A DNA stretch of 64,000 nucleotides from Microbacterium sp. Clip185 (lineage in GTDB: Bacteria > Actinomycetota > Actinomycetes > Actinomycetales > Microbacteriaceae): positions 3,224,001 through 3,288,000 of the forward strand of contig NZ_CP117996.1 in the NCBI RefSeq assembly GCF_028743715.1. The letters are read 5' to 3'. This document shows positions 43,674 to 52,785 of this stretch, in pieces; the stretch's first letter is position 1; every line of letters starts with the position of its first letter. The notes below the pieces were generated by a model, which saw only the letters and a program-made list of their open reading frames with translations, was not told the DNA's origin and searched no databases. Made by a program: the position numbers and the translations under genes.

Positions 43674-44876
43674 ATGAGTGAGGACACTCGGGTCGGCGAC
43701 CGTCTACTCCGCCTGCGGCTTGGGAACGGTCTCGGCCAGCAAGAGCTTGCCGAACGCGCGGGTATCGCGGCCGGCTCGATTTCCATGGCTGAGCGCAACC
43801 TCAGCTGGTTGGACCCGCGCGCTCTCGACGCCGTCGCCGCCGTCTTGGACGTCACCCCGGCGTACTTCCACCGCCCCGGTGCGGAGCCCACCTTCACCAC
43901 ACCGCAGCTGCGCGCCTACGCAGACGCATCCCAGCGCACCGTCGACCGCGTCCTCCACGACAGCCGTACCGCCCTCGACGCCTTCGCCACACTCGACCTG
44001 CGGCGGGTGGCGGATACGTTGCCCATCTTCGACGGTGACCCCAACGACGCGGACGAGATCGAACGCGCAGCGGCCGACGTCCGAACCCTCGCAGGCATCA
44101 AGGAGGGCGACCGCGTGGGCAACGCTGTGCGCGCAGCCGAACGCCTCGGAGTCGTCGTCCTTCCCATGGACAGCGAACTCGGCCGCCATCTCGGGATGTC
44201 GCTTCGCATCAACGACGTCCCCGTCATACGGGTCAGCCGATCTTCCACCTCACCCGAACATGCTGTCCCCGGCGACCGCCAGCGGTTCACCGTCGCGCAC
44301 GAGCTCGGGCACCTCGTCCTGCACGCCGGGCGGTCTCAACCTGTGTCTGCGGCCGACGCAACAAGACGCGAGAACGAGGCGCACCGTTTCGCCTCCGCTC
44401 TCCTTGCACCCGGGGATGCCGTCATCAACGACCTTGGAGGGGCACGCGTTTCCCTCACCGCGTTGACGAGGTTGAAGGAGAAGTGGGGGTTCTCCATCAA
44501 GGCATTCGTTACCCGCTTCCGTCAGCTCGGCGTCATCGACGACGATCATGCTCGCAGCTTGTTCAAGCAGATCTCCGCGCGGCGATGGAACAAGCAGGAG
44601 CCTATCGAGGTGGGCAACGAGTCTGCCGTCTGGCTGCAGAAGACCCTGACGCAAGGAACGCAGCCGACGTTCGAGCGGAACGTATCGGCCGTCAGTACCT
44701 CCATCGGACTCAGCGCAGCGTACTTTCATCGCTGGCTCGATTGGTCGCCGGCCGCGGCTTCGACGACCGAAGCCACGGTGAGCGTCCTCACCCCACGACC
44801 GTCGAGCCGTCAGCAGCCGACACGCCCCATCGCACCCGTTCACCGCCTGCCCGTGCGCCACGTCGCCAACGACTGA
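43674..44876 (+). CDS. XRE regulator fused to ImmA/IrrE-type zinc peptidase domain
   Basis: The 400-residue protein starts with an XRE helix-turn-helix (residues ~8-62, LRLGNGLGQQELAERAGIAA). A middle helical linker is followed by an ImmA/IrrE metallopeptidase domain with HELGH at 209-213 and the third ligand region ENEAHRFASALL. A C-terminal winged region (LTALTRLKEKWGFSIKAFV) follows. ImmA-type proteases cleave phage or ICE repressors; IrrE triggers the DNA-damage response. Start ATG has GGAAAGGA upstream. Downstream is a terminator hairpin. The substrate repressor is unknown. Confidence 0.88.
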   Translation: MSEDTRVGDRLLRLRLGNGLGQQELAERAGIAAGSISMAERNLSWLDPRALDAVAAVLDVTPAYFHRPGAEPTFTTPQLRAYADASQRTVDRVLHDSRTALDAFATLDLRRVADTLPIFDGDPNDADEIERAAADVRTLAGIKEGDRVGNAVRAAERLGVVVLPMDSELGRHLGMSLRINDVPVIRVSRSSTSPEHAVPGDRQRFTVAHELGHLVLHAGRSQPVSAADATRRENEAHRFASALLAPGDAVINDLGGARVSLTALTRLKEKWGFSIKAFVTRFRQLGVIDDDHARSLFKQISARRWNKQEPIEVGNESAVWLQKTLTQGTQPTFERNVSAVSTSIGLSAAYFHRWLDWSPAAASTTEATVSVLTPRPSSRQQPTRPIAPVHRLPVRHVAND

Positions 44877-44899
44877 TCCGCGCGTCCTGCGCGCGAGCC

Positions 44900-44936
44900 A
44901 CGATGCGGCGGCCACTGATTGTGGACGCCGCATCGT
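44900..44936. terminator. Hairpin between convergent regulator-peptidase and permease genes
   Basis: A perfect 11-bp stem, ACGATGCGGCG and its complement, closes a 15-base loop between the stops of two convergent genes. Confidence 0.65.
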
Positions 44937-44976
44937 CAGACTCAGGCGTGCCCGCCCTGCATAGCGAGGACAGCTT

Positions 44977-46464
44977 TTATCTGATGTCGCTCGGCGGCAC
45001 AGAGCGCGCCGGTGATCGCTCATCGTCCAGGGGGTGGACGGTCACCGGGATGCTTCGGGTGATCGGGCGTCCTTCCCGTGCGAGGCGGCGCTTCCTCGCA
45101 ACCCACGCGACGGCAAGAAGGCCAAACCATACCGGCGCCGCAATGACTGCTGCGCGGGTGTCCTCACCATAGAGCAGCGCGCCGATGATGAAGGCGAAGA
45201 ACGCCAGCACGACCCACGGTGCGACGCGTCCCAAGGGGAGCTTGAAGCCGGACTGGGCATGACGCTCCGGATAGCGACGTCGGTAACGGATGTAGCTGAC
45301 GACGATGGTGCCCCATGTGAACAAGATCAGGGTGGCGCACACGGAGGAAACGAAGGTGAAGGCCGTGACGACCCCGTCCCCCGCGTACAGAAGAGGTATA
45401 GCGGTGAACAGGAAGACGCAGGTGAGAAACACCGACTTGCGGGGGACGCCCTGGGGAGTGAGGAACGTGAGTTTCCTGTGAGCGTGACCGTCCAGCGCGA
45501 GGTTGTAGAGCATCCGGGATCCTGAGTAGATCCCGGAGTTCGCACTGGAAGCCGCGGAGGTCAGTACGACCAGGTTGATGGCGGCGGCGGCAATTCCGAA
45601 ACCGGCGTAGGCGAGCGTGGTGACAAACGGGCTCTTGTCAGGTGCGAGCTGGTCCCAAGGGGTGATGGACATGATGATGACGAGGGAGCCGACGTAGAAC
45701 ACCAGGATGCGGGCAACGATGGAGTTGATGGCCTTCGGCAGGGTCTTTCGTGGATTCTCCGTCTCGGCGGCGACTGTGCCCACGAGTTCGACACCGATGA
45801 AAGCGAAAATGCCCATCTGGAATCCGAGGATGAAGCCGCTGGCGCCGAACGGGAACATGCCACCGTGGTCCCACAGATTGGCGAAAGTCGCCCGAGTCCC
45901 ACTGTCGGGGTTGGTGAAACCTGTTGCGATCAGAACCACCCGGGCGCCGATCAGGGCGAGGATGGCGACGACCTTGATGAGGGCGAACCAGAACTCCGTT
46001 TCTCCGAAGAACTTCACCGGTTGCAGATTTAGTAGGGTCAGGGCCACCGCGGCGATGAGCGCAGGGATCCACGGAGGGATTGAGGCGTTGAAGAAGGACA
46101 CGTAGCTGGTGATGGCGATGATGTCCGCGACGCACGCCACCACCCACCCGAGCCAGTAGGTCCAGGAGACGAAGAAACCGGCCCACGGGCCGATGAGGTC
46201 TTTCGCGATGTCCCCGAAGGTCTTGTAGTGCAGGTTGGAAAGTAGGAGTTCGCCCAACGCTCGCATGATGAGGAACACCATCAAGCCGATCACCATGTAC
46301 ACGAAGATGACGGCTGGGCCAGTGACGCTGATCATCTTCCCGGATCCCATGAAAAGTCCCGTTCCGATAGCTCCGCCGATGGCGATGAGCTGGAGATGGC
46401 GGTTCTTGAGCCCTCTCGTGAGCTCGGGACTTTGAGTCGTTACAGAACGTTCTTCAGTCGACAC
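44977..46464 (-). CDS. APC superfamily amino acid permease (AAT family)
   Basis: The 495-residue permease has twelve spans. The N-terminus LKNRHLQLIAIGGAIGTGLF is the signature of the AAT family (CycA, AnsP, GabP-like), followed by MRALGELLLSNL and, later, SSANSGIYSGSRMLY. It takes up or exchanges an amino acid. It lies 37 bases downstream of the decarboxylase gene on the same strand, so uptake of the decarboxylase substrate or exchange with the amine product is likely. The start is GTG 46464. Confidence 0.9.
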   Translation of the reverse strand: MSTEERSVTTQSPELTRGLKNRHLQLIAIGGAIGTGLFMGSGKMISVTGPAVIFVYMVIGLMVFLIMRALGELLLSNLHYKTFGDIAKDLIGPWAGFFVSWTYWLGWVVACVADIIAITSYVSFFNASIPPWIPALIAAVALTLLNLQPVKFFGETEFWFALIKVVAILALIGARVVLIATGFTNPDSGTRATFANLWDHGGMFPFGASGFILGFQMGIFAFIGVELVGTVAAETENPRKTLPKAINSIVARILVFYVGSLVIIMSITPWDQLAPDKSPFVTTLAYAGFGIAAAAINLVVLTSAASSANSGIYSGSRMLYNLALDGHAHRKLTFLTPQGVPRKSVFLTCVFLFTAIPLLYAGDGVVTAFTFVSSVCATLILFTWGTIVVSYIRYRRRYPERHAQSGFKLPLGRVAPWVVLAFFAFIIGALLYGEDTRAAVIAAPVWFGLLAVAWVARKRRLAREGRPITRSIPVTVHPLDDERSPARSVPPSDIR

Positions 46465-46501
46465 AATCTGTGCTCCTTTGCGGATGTGTGCGATGGCGTC
46501 G

Positions 46502-47995
46502 TCAGGCGACGACGCGGAAGGTGTCGAGGCGGGGGTCGACGGCGCCGCGGACGAAACCGCTGGGCGCTGCAGCCATCGCTCGCAGGTACTCGACTACGTC
46601 CTTCGTGAGGATTTCGCCGGGTAGGGAGTTCGGTACGCCAGGTGGGTAAGCCGCAAGAGAGTCGGCGGAGACGCGACCAATGGCATCGTCGGCTGAGACA
46701 ATCTCGGTACGACTGAGGAACGCTTCCTGGACGCCGAGTGCGCGGGGAGCGGGGGCGGGTAGTCGCAATCCGCGCACGGCTTTCGAGTGCAGGGTGGGCA
46801 GTGCTTCGAGCGCCGTGAGGAGGCGCTCCGGGTCGGCCGGCGAGGTCGCTCCGATAAGAAGTAACAAGGAGGTCGGTGTGGCGAGCTCCGCATAGATCCG
46901 GTGGTCGCGAATGAGGACGTGCTGGGCCTCGTTGCCGGTGATTCCGGCCGCGCGCATGTCGATGACCACTTTCAACGGATCGGTCGCGGCGCTGGCATCG
47001 TGCTTCGAAAGCTGCGGGGTGGCGTCGGTGTATCGACCGGACTCGCCGATTCCCGCACGTATCGTGTTGGCCGAGGCGATGGCCGCCGAGATCGAGCTCT
47101 GACCGGCGGTCATGAGGTGTCGCCGAGTCTCATCCAGGGACGCCAGCAGTAGCGCGCTCGAGCTAGTCGATTGGAACGACCGCACCACGCGGTCGACAAG
47201 ATCTTCGAGGCTGCGGGACTGTTCGCCGTGTCCGAGGTGCAGCATGGCCGCTTGCGTGAGTGCTCCAGCTCCCTTGTGCGTGCTGGAGACAACGAGGTCT
47301 GCACCCAGCCGAGCAGCATTGACAGGGAGGTCCACGTGCACCCCGAAGTGCGCTCCCCATGCTTCATCCACGATCAGGGGCACGCCGTGACGGTGCGCGA
47401 CATCCGCAATCCCGCGGATGTCAGCCGCCGTACCGAAGTAGCTCGGGCTCACGATGAACACGGACGCGGCGTCCGGGTGCTCGGCAAGCGCCTGTGCGAC
47501 CTGGGCGGGCGTGACGCCGAGGGCCGCGTTGAGACCGTCGTCAACCGCGGGTTGTAGGAAGTGGGGCGTCAGACCGACGTGAGCGATGCCGTCGATCACA
47601 CTCGAGTGAACGCTTCGTTGCACGATGGCCTGTCGACCGAGGGCACGGGCAACCATCGTGGCGACATGATTGCCGCCCGACGCGCCGTTGGTGAGGAACC
47701 ACGTTCGCGTCGCCCCCCAGGCATCTGCGGCAAGCACCTGAGCGGCGCTTAGAGGGGTGGGGCTGCCCGTAGCGGCCGAGCGCCACGTCCGTTGGTCTAT
47801 CCCGACGATACTCATGGGAAAGTCCAGAGTCAGCGCCTGCGCACCGACAAGCGCGGCGACACCGGGAGCGTTTGGCTCGTGACCCTGGTGCGCGGGGACA
47901 TGGAACCGCTGCCAGTCGTTTGCCACGAGTGTCCGGAGCGCATCCACGTATGGCGCCCGAGCGTGATCGAAAGCGTCTTCAAGCGGCTGGGGCAT
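46502..47995 (-). CDS. Orn/Lys/Arg decarboxylase family PLP enzyme
   Basis: The 497-residue protein matches the short Gram-positive branch of basic amino acid decarboxylases (fold-type I). RFHVPAHQGH opens the domain, LTNGASGGN (101-109) binds the cofactor phosphate, and VDEAWGAHFG holds Asp210. The PLP lysine is Lys241 in SSTHKGAGALTQ. The tail includes YPPGVPNSLPGE, a family hallmark. The product would be putrescine, cadaverine or agmatine. It is first in an operon with an amino acid permease and divergent from a LysR gene. Confidence 0.9.
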   Translation of the reverse strand: MPQPLEDAFDHARAPYVDALRTLVANDWQRFHVPAHQGHEPNAPGVAALVGAQALTLDFPMSIVGIDQRTWRSAATGSPTPLSAAQVLAADAWGATRTWFLTNGASGGNHVATMVARALGRQAIVQRSVHSSVIDGIAHVGLTPHFLQPAVDDGLNAALGVTPAQVAQALAEHPDAASVFIVSPSYFGTAADIRGIADVAHRHGVPLIVDEAWGAHFGVHVDLPVNAARLGADLVVSSTHKGAGALTQAAMLHLGHGEQSRSLEDLVDRVVRSFQSTSSSALLLASLDETRRHLMTAGQSSISAAIASANTIRAGIGESGRYTDATPQLSKHDASAATDPLKVVIDMRAAGITGNEAQHVLIRDHRIYAELATPTSLLLLIGATSPADPERLLTALEALPTLHSKAVRGLRLPAPAPRALGVQEAFLSRTEIVSADDAIGRVSADSLAAYPPGVPNSLPGEILTKDVVEYLRAMAAAPSGFVRGAVDPRLDTFRVVA

Positions 47996-48051
47996 GGGTT
48001 GAAGGTATTGAGCTTGAGATGACGATGGAATACCACATCCACTGCATCAGC

Positions 48052-48068
48052 GTCATACCCTGTATGAC
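48052..48068. promoter_or_regulatory. Palindromic LysR operator overlapping a leaderless promoter
   Basis: GTCATAC-CCT-GTATGAC is a perfect 7-bp inverted repeat ending directly at the GTG start of the LysR gene. Within it, TACCCT (48056-48061) is a -10-like hexamer 7 bases before that GTG. Binding here would block LysR's own transcription while possibly activating the divergent decarboxylase. Confidence 0.65.
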
Positions 48069-48998
48069 GTGCTCTACCCACAGCAGCTCCGGGTTTTGGT
48101 CGCCATCAGAGACGGGGGTTCTCTCAGTGCGGCAGCTCAGTCGATGGGCTATGGAGTGCCGACCATCGCTCACCATCTCTCGGCACTCGAAAACCAGGTA
48201 CGTGCACCCCTGGTGGAGAGAAACCGGCGTGGGGCTCGACTGACACCCCTGGGGCTTTCGCTTGTGTCCGAAGCGGAGCAGATTCTCCGGAGGATTGAAC
48301 AGGCGGAGCGGATGATCGTCGCCGAGCGAGATGCCGGGCTGGCGACGCTGAGGATTGGCGCTTTCGCGTCCATCGGATCGCGTCTGCTTCCTTCCGCCAT
48401 CCGCGAGCTTCGCGATAGTGCTGCAGTGCGAGTCGAAGTCGTCGAGGCTGAGCCCACGGACGTAGTCGGGATGCTGAGCGCGGGCGAACTGCACGCGGGG
48501 ATCATCTATGACGTCGCCGAAGACCCGGCTTTCGTCTCCAGCGACATCACGGCGACGCTCCTCTTCGAGGAGCCCTACCAGGTGCTTGTCGGAGGAGGCA
48601 GCTCCTTCGCTGACGCTGCGCCGCTTGAGGTGGGGGAACTGGCGGACGCGGATTGGATCTGCGCGCGAAACGATGGCGAGGCATCGAATCGAATCCTTAG
48701 GCGCGTGTGTCACGCGGCCGGTTTCGATCCGCGCCTGCTGATGCGCACCGACGATCTGAACATGATCCATGGGCTCGTTGCCGAAGGTCTCGGGGTGACG
48801 CTCACGACGGCAACAGCGTTTGACTCGCGCTTTGACGTGCGCCTCCGTCCGACGGTGGCAGACTTCGGTCGGAGGCGCACGTCATTCATTCACGGTACGG
48901 AGACACCACCGCCGGCGGTCGATCTCCTCCACCGCATCCTCCTCGACCGCGTGGCGATGTTCCGCCCGGCCACCCCATCAGAGTCGAGGCGTGCGTGA
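48069..48998 (+). CDS. LysR family transcriptional regulator
   Basis: The 309-residue protein has an N-terminal LysR helix-turn-helix (residues ~3-60: LRVLVAIRDGGSLSAAAQSM, then VPTIAHHLSALE) and a type 2 periplasmic-binding-like effector domain from ~90. It is divergent from the decarboxylase-permease operon, the usual arrangement for a LysR activator and its target. The GTG start overlaps the promoter palindrome. Its last 21 bases overlap the end of the convergent amidase gene. Confidence 0.92.
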   Translation: MLYPQQLRVLVAIRDGGSLSAAAQSMGYGVPTIAHHLSALENQVRAPLVERNRRGARLTPLGLSLVSEAEQILRRIEQAERMIVAERDAGLATLRIGAFASIGSRLLPSAIRELRDSAAVRVEVVEAEPTDVVGMLSAGELHAGIIYDVAEDPAFVSSDITATLLFEEPYQVLVGGGSSFADAAPLEVGELADADWICARNDGEASNRILRRVCHAAGFDPRLLMRTDDLNMIHGLVAEGLGVTLTTATAFDSRFDVRLRPTVADFGRRRTSFIHGTETPPPAVDLLHRILLDRVAMFRPATPSESRRA

Positions 48999-50690
48999 GG
49001 GTTCGATGCGGCGCGGGCCGAGCGCCTCAAACGCTGATCCGAAGGTGAGGAGGGCGACGTCGTCATAGGCCCTCCCCGCGATGGTCAGCCCCACGGGCAT
49101 TCCGATGTCCTCCGCGATGCCCATCGGAACGGTCACCGTCGGGATGCCAAGGTGGCGAATGGCGAGGTTGCCGTTGGCTACCCACACCCCATTGCGCCAC
49201 CCCGCGTCGGCCGATTGCGGGTTCACATCCATGTCAGCGGGGGCTACGTCTGCAACGGTCGGCATGACGACGGCGTCCAGGTCATGGTGAGCCATCCATT
49301 CGTCGAGATCGAGACGACGGGTCTCGTCCAAACCGTTCAGTCCCGCAGGCATGGCGGTGAGGTTCTCCAAGCGCGCATTCGGATTGTCTCGGACCCAGGC
49401 GGGGTATTCAGCGATGTCGTCATCGAAGCCCGTGTAGCGGTCTGGGAGAGCGCCTTCCGGCTGGGGGAAGATGGTGGCCCCGTCGATGGCTGCCAGCGAG
49501 TCCAACCACGGGTCTGCGTTGTCGCGGAGAAACTGCTCCCACGCCCATGCGCAAAGGTCGAGGATCTCCTGGCGCAGGTACTCCGGTGATACGAGGCCAC
49601 GGATGGCGATGGTTGACGCCCCGACGCGATCCCCTTCGTAGTTCGACACAGCCGGGAAGTCGACTTCGACGACAGTTGCTCCGGCCTCCTCGAGAGCGCG
49701 GCGCGTCTGTTCCCACAGAGCGATGATCGACGGGCGTGTCCGGATCGGTTGTCCGGTGGGTCCACCGATGCCGGGGGTGGGGCCGGTGCCCGCGGCGGGG
49801 TCTGCGTTGATGAACATGCGGGGGATGCCGAACCGGCGACCGGCGAGGACCTCGCGCGGGTTCGCGGCAGCGGACAACGCCGGGTAGGACGTGGGGCGGA
49901 TGGCGGATGTCCGAGGAAGCTCCACCCAAGGCTGCGCCCGCCAGAAGTCGGCGTCCACAACCTCGTCGTCTGCGACGATCACGTCGAGGACTTCGAGAAG
50001 GTCCTCCATCGTGCGAGTGTGCGGCACGGGAACGTCCTGGGTTGGCACCAACGGCCACAAACCTCGGCAGGAGATCAGTCCGCGGGTGGGGGTGTACGCA
50101 CAGAGGCCGTTGTTGGAAGCGGGACCGCGCCCGCTCGACCAGGTTTCCGAGCCCAGCCCGAACGCGGCGAAGCTGGCTGCTGTTGAGGTCCCGGAGCCAT
50201 TCGACGACCCTGATGCGAACGGTGCGGTGAGGAAGTCTGCGTTGTAGGGGCTTTCGGCGCGCCCGTAAAGGCCGCGCTGCATGCCACCGTTCGCCATAGG
50301 GGGCATGTTGGTCAGCCCGATGCAGATGGCGCCCGCACCGCGCAGCCGCTCGATGATGAAGGCGTCGTGCTGCGCGACGAGTTTGGCGAAGGCTGGGCTA
50401 CCGGCCGCGGCTGTCAGTCCCCGGACGAGGTAGCTGTCCTTCGCGGTGTAGGGGATGCCGTCGAGGGGGCCGCGGGACTCCCCGCGTGCCCGCCGGTCGT
50501 CGGATTCCTGCGCCTCATCACGAGCGGCGGGGTTGCGGACCACGACGGAGGCCAGCGCGGTCTCAGTTCCTGCCGCGTCGTATGCGTCCAGGCGCGCAAG
50601 GTACGCGTCGACGAGGCCAACCGCGGTGGCTTGCCCAGAGCTGAGTCCGGCACGAAGATCGGCAATGGACGCTTCCACAACATCGAACAC
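48978..50690 (-). CDS. Amidase signature family hydrolase
   Basis: The 570-residue protein has the amidase-signature Ser-cisSer-Lys triad. Lys84 lies in DGIPYTAKDSYLV, the cis-Ser in GSSNGSG (161-167), and the nucleophile is probably Ser186 in GSETWSSGRGPAS. The glycine-rich stretch is atypical (GGSSGG is usual). The family hydrolyses amides or acts in allophanate or aryl-acylamide breakdown. The start is GTG 50690. It is divergent from a TetR gene, with a perfect 24-bp palindrome between them. Confidence 0.9.
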   Translation of the reverse strand: MFDVVEASIADLRAGLSSGQATAVGLVDAYLARLDAYDAAGTETALASVVVRNPAARDEAQESDDRRARGESRGPLDGIPYTAKDSYLVRGLTAAAGSPAFAKLVAQHDAFIIERLRGAGAICIGLTNMPPMANGGMQRGLYGRAESPYNADFLTAPFASGSSNGSGTSTAASFAAFGLGSETWSSGRGPASNNGLCAYTPTRGLISCRGLWPLVPTQDVPVPHTRTMEDLLEVLDVIVADDEVVDADFWRAQPWVELPRTSAIRPTSYPALSAAANPREVLAGRRFGIPRMFINADPAAGTGPTPGIGGPTGQPIRTRPSIIALWEQTRRALEEAGATVVEVDFPAVSNYEGDRVGASTIAIRGLVSPEYLRQEILDLCAWAWEQFLRDNADPWLDSLAAIDGATIFPQPEGALPDRYTGFDDDIAEYPAWVRDNPNARLENLTAMPAGLNGLDETRRLDLDEWMAHHDLDAVVMPTVADVAPADMDVNPQSADAGWRNGVWVANGNLAIRHLGIPTVTVPMGIAEDIGMPVGLTIAGRAYDDVALLTFGSAFEALGPRRIEPSRTPRL

Positions 50691-50706
50691 AAGAGCCCCT
50701 TAGAGT

Positions 50707-50730
50707 CGTTTTGAACAGCTGTTCAAAACG
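50707..50730. promoter_or_regulatory. Perfect 24-bp palindromic TetR operator
   Basis: Each half is CGTTTTGAACAG or its exact complement, with no spacer. It occupies the 52-base gap between the divergent amidase and TetR starts, so one site could repress both. Confidence 0.85.
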
Positions 50731-50742
50731 AGAAGGTACTGA

Positions 50743-51366
50743 ATGCCCAATTCCTCGTCAACCCGAGTTCACCGCTCGTCTGCGGACCGCATGTTGGAGA
50801 TCCAGGACGCCGCTCAACGAATCGCCCTGACGGACGGCCTCCTCGCGGTGACCGCTCGCTCAGTCGCGGCCGAGATGGGCGTCACAGCGAGTCTCGTGGT
50901 GCACTACGAACGCAACATGGAGGAGCTGGTGGCTCGGACGTTCGACATGATCGTCACGCGCGAGCTGGACGAGGTGCGGGCCCTTGTCGCAAAGGAGGCG
51001 TGCCCCACCGACCGGGTTCGCGTCCTCTTGTCCACGCTCCTGGCCGGTGGGCGGGACGCCATGGCCTTGGTGTGGGTGCAGTCGTGGGGGATAGGGGGAC
51101 GGAACGAGGCCCTCGCAGGTTCGGTCCGCACGCAGATGGATGCGTGGGAGGGTTTCGTCGCCGAACTGATCGAGGACGGCGTTAAGGCGGGAGAGTTCAC
51201 GTCGGACAACACCCGCGCCGTGGCGGCGCAGATGGTCGGGATGATCGACGGCTTGAACGCGCACTCGCTCATCAGGTGGCACACTCCGCGTGACCGTCGA
51301 GCGCTGATGGCGCGATCCGTCGAGCCGCTGCTACAGCTGACACCGGGTGCGTTGGGCGAGCGCTAG
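50743..51366 (+). CDS. TetR family transcriptional regulator (BetI-like)
   Basis: The 207-residue protein has a TetR helix-turn-helix (residues ~17-60: IQDAAQRIALTDGLLAVTAR, then VAAEMGVTASLVVHYE) and a helical ligand domain with DAWEGFVAELIEDGVKAGEF and an end similar to BetI. It very likely represses itself and the amidase through the shared palindrome. A terminator hairpin follows 45 bases after the stop. Confidence 0.9.
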   Translation: MPNSSSTRVHRSSADRMLEIQDAAQRIALTDGLLAVTARSVAAEMGVTASLVVHYERNMEELVARTFDMIVTRELDEVRALVAKEACPTDRVRVLLSTLLAGGRDAMALVWVQSWGIGGRNEALAGSVRTQMDAWEGFVAELIEDGVKAGEFTSDNTRAVAAQMVGMIDGLNAHSLIRWHTPRDRRALMARSVEPLLQLTPGALGER

Positions 51367-51410
51367 CGCGGCACAGACGCGCACTGCGCGGGCGAAGGAC
51401 CCGAGGGCCC

Positions 51411-51453
51411 CCCGCGGTGAACGGTGAACTTGTGGTGCACCGTCCACCGCGGG
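51411..51453. terminator. Bidirectional terminator between TetR and M20 genes
   Basis: A 16-bp stem with one mismatch (CCCGCGGTGAACGGTG against 51438-51453) closes an 11-base loop between convergent genes. Confidence 0.75.
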
Positions 51454-51462
51454 TGATGGCGG

Positions 51463-52785
51463 TCAGTGCTTCGCGGCCGACCCGTTTTCGATCACGCCAC
51501 ACCACTCAGCTATGAACAGCGCAATCGAACCGGTGATCCTGCGGACCGATTCGATGCTGACTCGTTCGTCGTAGCCGTGGATCGCGTCTGAGATAGGCCC
51601 GTACACGAGGGACGGCGTCCCGGCGTACTGGGTGAACACACGTCCGTCCAGGTATCCCGGGGTCGTGAATGTGCGGAGCTCTTCGCCGAAGACGCGCTGA
51701 TGCGCGTCTCGGAGCACCTGCTCAGCCTCCGTGCCTTCGGGGAGGACGTACCCCTGAGCGAAGAACCCGTTGCGGGTGGCCGTGGCTTCGATGGAATGGC
51801 CGTGCTCGTCGTTGGTCACAGTGGCGAGGTGTTCGGTGATCTCCGCCCAGGCATCCTCGGCTGTGATCCTGGGGTACAAGGCGATGCGGAGGTCGACCTC
51901 GCACCAGGCGGGGACGCTGGATGCCCAGTCGCCACCGGAGATCATGCCGAGGTTCAAGTTGATCGGATGTTCGAGGTCCTCGAAGTAGCGGTGGGATGCC
52001 TTGTCTGCGTTCCACCGCTCCTCGAGTTCGCGCAGGCGGGTGACGACGTGGTGTGCGGCGTCGATGGCGTTGAACCCGGCGGACATCTCCCGCGGGTGGG
52101 TGGGGTTGCCGGAGACGCGCACCTTGAACCAGATGACCCCGACGTTCGCTCGGACCAGCATGTCCTCTTCCGGCTCGGGGATGACCACGGCGTCCGCGGT
52201 GTAGCCCCGCTGCAGCGCAGCGAGAGAGCCGTTCCCCGTACATTCCTCCTCGACGACGGATTGGAAGTGGATCCGGCCGGCGGGGCTGAGTCCGGCTCGA
52301 CGGAGCGCGTCGAAGGCGAAGAGGTTGGCGACGAGCCCGGCCTTCATGTCGCCGCTGCCGCGGCCGTAGAGCCAGTCACCCTCGATTCGCGAGTCCCACG
52401 GCGAGGTGGCCCATTCGCTGTCGGGGCCGGTCGGGACCACGTCGATGTGTCCGTTGAGGATCAGCGAGCGTCCGGTCTCGGTGGTCGGTCGGTAGGTGCC
52501 CACGACGTTGTCGACGTCGTCGTAGGACACGTCGATGATTCCGGCGCCCGGGTGCGAGGCGATCTCCTCCGGGCTGAGCTCCCATCGGTCCATCTCCAGG
52601 CCGCGATCCTGCATCGCGGAGTACATGAGGTCTTGAGCGCTTGCTTCCTGAGTGCGGAGGGAGGGATGACGCACGAGCTCCTGAGTGAAGGCGAGCTGGG
52701 CGTCGAAACCTGCATTCACGGCTCCCAGGATGCGGTCCCGGGTGGCTGCGTCGAGAGTGCTTCGAGGGGTGGTGTCGAGTGTCAT
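51463..52785 (-). CDS. M20 family metallohydrolase (ArgE/DapE/CPG2 type)
   Basis: The 440-residue enzyme has the M20 zinc pattern: His113 and Asp115 in NGHIDVVP, bridging Asp146 in GRGSGDMKAG, and the catalytic Glu pair in SVVEEECTGNG (179-181). A dimerisation domain follows with HPREMSAGFNAIDAAHHV. The family removes acyl or carbamoyl groups from amino acids or cleaves dipeptides. Its ATG overlaps the stop of the truncated MHS transporter gene, so the original operon coupled uptake with hydrolysis. The upstream promoter is probably lost. Confidence 0.9.
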   Translation of the reverse strand: MTLDTTPRSTLDAATRDRILGAVNAGFDAQLAFTQELVRHPSLRTQEASAQDLMYSAMQDRGLEMDRWELSPEEIASHPGAGIIDVSYDDVDNVVGTYRPTTETGRSLILNGHIDVVPTGPDSEWATSPWDSRIEGDWLYGRGSGDMKAGLVANLFAFDALRRAGLSPAGRIHFQSVVEEECTGNGSLAALQRGYTADAVVIPEPEEDMLVRANVGVIWFKVRVSGNPTHPREMSAGFNAIDAAHHVVTRLRELEERWNADKASHRYFEDLEHPINLNLGMISGGDWASSVPAWCEVDLRIALYPRITAEDAWAEITEHLATVTNDEHGHSIEATATRNGFFAQGYVLPEGTEAEQVLRDAHQRVFGEELRTFTTPGYLDGRVFTQYAGTPSLVYGPISDAIHGYDERVSIESVRRITGSIALFIAEWCGVIENGSAAKH

